From MED-G105 sp965263305 (GTDB lineage Bacteria; Pseudomonadota; Alphaproteobacteria; Caulobacterales; Parvularculaceae), in contig OZ253666.1 in assembly GCA_965263305.1 (NCBI GenBank), positions 2,542,001-2,606,000 on the forward strand: DNA of 64,000 nt, given 5' to 3'. Shown here piece after piece: positions 61,941 through 64,000 of the stretch. Each line of letters opens with the position of its first letter. Position 1 is the first letter of the stretch. The notes beneath the pieces are model-generated. The model was not told the DNA's origin. It ran no database searches and saw only the letters and a program-made list of their open reading frames with translations. The translations under genes and the position numbers were made by a program.

Positions 61941-64000
61941 TGTCCCAACCGTTCTAGAAGAATGGGCGTATGCACCTGATCTGACTTATAGTTGCCGGTA
62001 AGCGCGACCATGATGATATTGATACCGGCGCGATAAGCGTATTCGCGCGCGCGCTCGCCGCCGCGGGGCATGGGAAGGATCGGCCGGCCCGTTTGCTCCG
62101 ACGCCCAAGCGCCCGCCCAGTCTCGACCGCCGATAATCAGCGGTGTGACGCCGTCATTGGCGTCGCCCCCGGCTTGCACCCAGACCGGGTTCACGGCGAG
62201 GCGCCCGGGCAAATCGCCTAAGAGATAAAATGACCGAGTTAGGACGTGGTCGCCAGGTAAGGGCTGTAGGGGCGGCGTATTGATGTTGAGTAATACGTTT
62301 TGTAGCGCTTGTCGCTCTGGCGTGCTGACGCCCGCAATCGCGCGCTCATCATCGCGCGTGTCAAGAAGGACTAAGCCGCCTGATCGCATAAAGCTTTCGA
62401 TGTTAGCGAGCGCCGTCTCTGACGGTGTTGGTGCGCCAGCGATCATCGGCCAATAAAGAAACGGGAAGACGGATAGATCATCGGTCTCAAGATTAATGCC
62501 GGTGGGTTGCCCCGGTTCAATGGAGGTTCGGCGGGTCAATTGCAGGCTTAAGCTCGCAAGTCCACGTTCTGACAACCGATCAACGCTGTCATCACCCGTC
62601 CGCACAAACGCGAGGCGCGTGGTGGTTGCCGCGTCTAGCGTCGTCTGTGAAATGGGCGGATCAAGAGGCGTTTCAATAGCGGGTTGCGCATTGGCGGTGT
62701 CGGCCGCTAGCAGCGTTACGCCCAATCCGAAGAGAAAAATCACTGATGTGACCATGTTGTTTGGACGAGGTCGGGCCGCGGCGGGGTTTCGTCGCGCCGT
62801 GATTGAGCGCCAGCGTAGTTTCCCTGCGTAACCGAGGACGGCGAGTGCATCGAGGAGAATAAGAAGAAGACCGATCAAAAATAATGGCGGCGCAAGACGT
62901 TGTGGCGGGCTTTCGATATAGGGGGTCGTAATTGCGCCCGTGCGTTCAAGGAGCTCTAAATTGAGAGGCTGAAAGTCATCAGCGGGCGAGGCAACGTTGA
63001 TTGCGAAAGGCGCATCCGGCGATCCGTAGAGGCCGGGGGGGCGCGATAGGGCGGGACCTTGTTCGGCTTCGCTAATGGTGACGCCAGTCAGCTCCGCCGG
63101 CGCTGCGTTCAAATTGCCAAAGCCATCGAGGATGCGAAGCGGCGGGAAGCTTGGGGCGGCGTTATTTTGGGCGCCGTTTTGCAGCCCGTTGGGCTCGTCC
63201 GTGTCGCGGCCGCCAGATGTCGACGCGCCGAGGGTAATCAGTCGGTGAAGCATATCGACAAAAACCCCTGATAGGGGCAAGTCGGACCAATCAGATGTCG
63301 CGGTCACATGGAATAAGGCGAGCGCGCCATTGCCCCGGCGTAAGCCGGTGACCAATGGCGTCCCGTCTTTGAGGCTCGCCCAGGTGCGTGCGCTTGTCGC
63401 CCCGCCTGGAACCGCCAATACCTGTCGGCGGACAAAAACATCATCGGGAGGCGTCAGCCCCTCAAATGGACCGTTTGGCGTGAACTCTCCGAGTAATTGC
63501 GGTGTTTCCCAGGTTAAAGCGCCGCCAAAGGCGCGGCCGCCGCCCCGCAAGGGCGCCGGTAATAGGGTGGTGAGGCTTTCGTAAGATGGATCATCGGGCT
63601 CTAAATTGCTTGGTCGTTGTAAAGCTGAGGCTGGTTCCTGGGCGACTTCGGCCAGGATTTCTCCGGCGAAGCGAATAACAACACCACCTTCTTCAATGAA
63701 GGTCAGGAGCGCGGTAACGTCCGAGGCGCGTAACCGTCCGATGTCATCCAATAAAATCGTGGTGACGGAGGATTGCAACAATGTGTCTAAATCGCCGGAG
63801 ACAAATTCTGCATACGGGGAAAGAGCCGTGCGGGCGAAGTGGTCGCCCGATAACAGCCTATTTACAGCATTCGTATTGTTGATGACACCGATGAGCTGGC
63901 GTCGGTCTCGTCCATCAGCCAGGTGCGTGGCGCTCGCGGCGTTCACACCGTCAATTCGCGCAACCGCGATATCGTTACGCAACGCCAGGGGGAGGTCGAG
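61937..64000 (-). CDS. DUF4159 membrane protein, 5' end cut by window end
   Basis: The frame is open to the right edge; a TTG at 63982 is only an internal codon (LDLPLAL precedes it), so the start lies outside the window. The visible 687 residues hold a GATase1-like stretch (TTILLDDIGRLRASDV), two membrane segments (around LFLIGLLLILLDALAVLGYA and VIFLFGLGVTLLAA) and a C-terminal DUF4159 domain with LTGNYKSDQVHTPILLERL at the end. In other genomes such proteins start with a BatA-type N-terminus and follow moxR and DUF58 genes. It is coupled to the gene at 59829-61940. Confidence 0.82.
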   Translation of the reverse strand, partial: LDLPLALRNDIAVARIDGVNAASATHLADGRDRRQLIGVINNTNAVNRLLSGDHFARTALSPYAEFVSGDLDTLLQSSVTTILLDDIGRLRASDVTALLTFIEEGGVVIRFAGEILAEVAQEPASALQRPSNLEPDDPSYESLTTLLPAPLRGGGRAFGGALTWETPQLLGEFTPNGPFEGLTPPDDVFVRRQVLAVPGGATSARTWASLKDGTPLVTGLRRGNGALALFHVTATSDWSDLPLSGVFVDMLHRLITLGASTSGGRDTDEPNGLQNGAQNNAAPSFPPLRILDGFGNLNAAPAELTGVTISEAEQGPALSRPPGLYGSPDAPFAINVASPADDFQPLNLELLERTGAITTPYIESPPQRLAPPLFLIGLLLILLDALAVLGYAGKLRWRSITARRNPAAARPRPNNMVTSVIFLFGLGVTLLAADTANAQPAIETPLDPPISQTTLDAATTTRLAFVRTGDDSVDRLSERGLASLSLQLTRRTSIEPGQPTGINLETDDLSVFPFLYWPMIAGAPTPSETALANIESFMRSGGLVLLDTRDDERAIAGVSTPERQALQNVLLNINTPPLQPLPGDHVLTRSFYLLGDLPGRLAVNPVWVQAGGDANDGVTPLIIGGRDWAGAWASEQTGRPILPMPRGGERAREYAYRAGINIIMVALTGNYKSDQVHTPILLERLGQ

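Noticed and set aside
1..64000. CRISPR arrays, rRNA genes or intact insertion sequences
   Set aside because: No regularly spaced repeats, no rRNA sequence and no transposase gene were seen by reading.

Overview
The window is chromosomal DNA of an alphaproteobacterium. The block rpoZ - rsh - pyrE - pdxJ - acpS - lepB - rnc, a free-standing N-terminal MetH, an RpoE/ChrR pair beside COG2907 and DUF1365 genes, and a TonB-dependent receptor of the Xanthomonas/Caulobacter type all point there. A Caulobacterales- or Parvularculales-like aquatic bacterium is my best guess; no genus can be named from the sequence alone.

Region 1-18.0 kb is a carbohydrate utilisation locus, most likely for xylan or xylo-oligosaccharides. 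It holds a LacI-family regulator (cut by the window start), a cytoplasmic GH43 beta-xylosidase, an aldose 1-epimerase, a phytanoyl-CoA-dioxygenase-like protein, an IclR regulator with a small unknown partner, a Gfo/Idh/MocA sugar dehydrogenase, two sugar-porter MFS transporters, a GH26-like lipoprotein, a large TonB-dependent receptor, a secreted GH43-like protein and a secreted GH3 glycosidase. Two closely related palindromes (1069-1084 and 9966-9981), each placed about 28 bp after a TTGACA box, look like operators for the LacI protein. The second sits between divergent transcription units, so one site may switch both the receptor/enzyme operon and the hydrolase/transporter/dehydrogenase operon. 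Two back-to-back terminators follow the receptor gene and leave no room for another promoter, which suggests read-through control of the enzymes behind it.

Region 18.4-23.5 kb carries an RND/MMPL exporter, a periplasmic LolA-like protein and an outer-membrane beta-barrel in tightly overlapping order, probably a lipid or lipoprotein trafficking unit. Next comes the C-terminal stump of a serine recombinase that reads into a tRNA-Ser(GCU) gene, a likely scar of an integrated element.

Region 23.5-43 kb is mostly housekeeping: a lytic transglycosylase, dapA, smpB, a uracil-DNA glycosylase, a NYN-domain nuclease-like protein, folK, rpoZ, the ppGpp enzyme, pyrE, pdxJ, acpS, lepB and rnc (without the usual era behind it). 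It continues with metH-N under a perfect 20-bp palindrome, argE, a sugar-type methyltransferase, a calcineurin-like phosphatase, and a GalE homologue in which the catalytic lysine is methionine.

Region 44-48 kb is a photo-oxidative-stress type module (ECF sigma factor, ChrR anti-sigma factor, a 29-residue membrane peptide, flavin oxidoreductase, DUF1365). Region 48-59 kb holds scoAB, a DSD1-type PLP enzyme, a short accessory patch with an inverted-repeat element, tyrosine catabolism genes (maiA, hppD with a MarR regulator and a lipoprotein lipase), cutA and the queuosine genes queC and queE. The end of the window (58.9-64 kb) has an unknown protein and two large membrane proteins with von Willebrand A-like, glutamine-amidotransferase-like and DUF4159 regions, the last one cut by the window edge.
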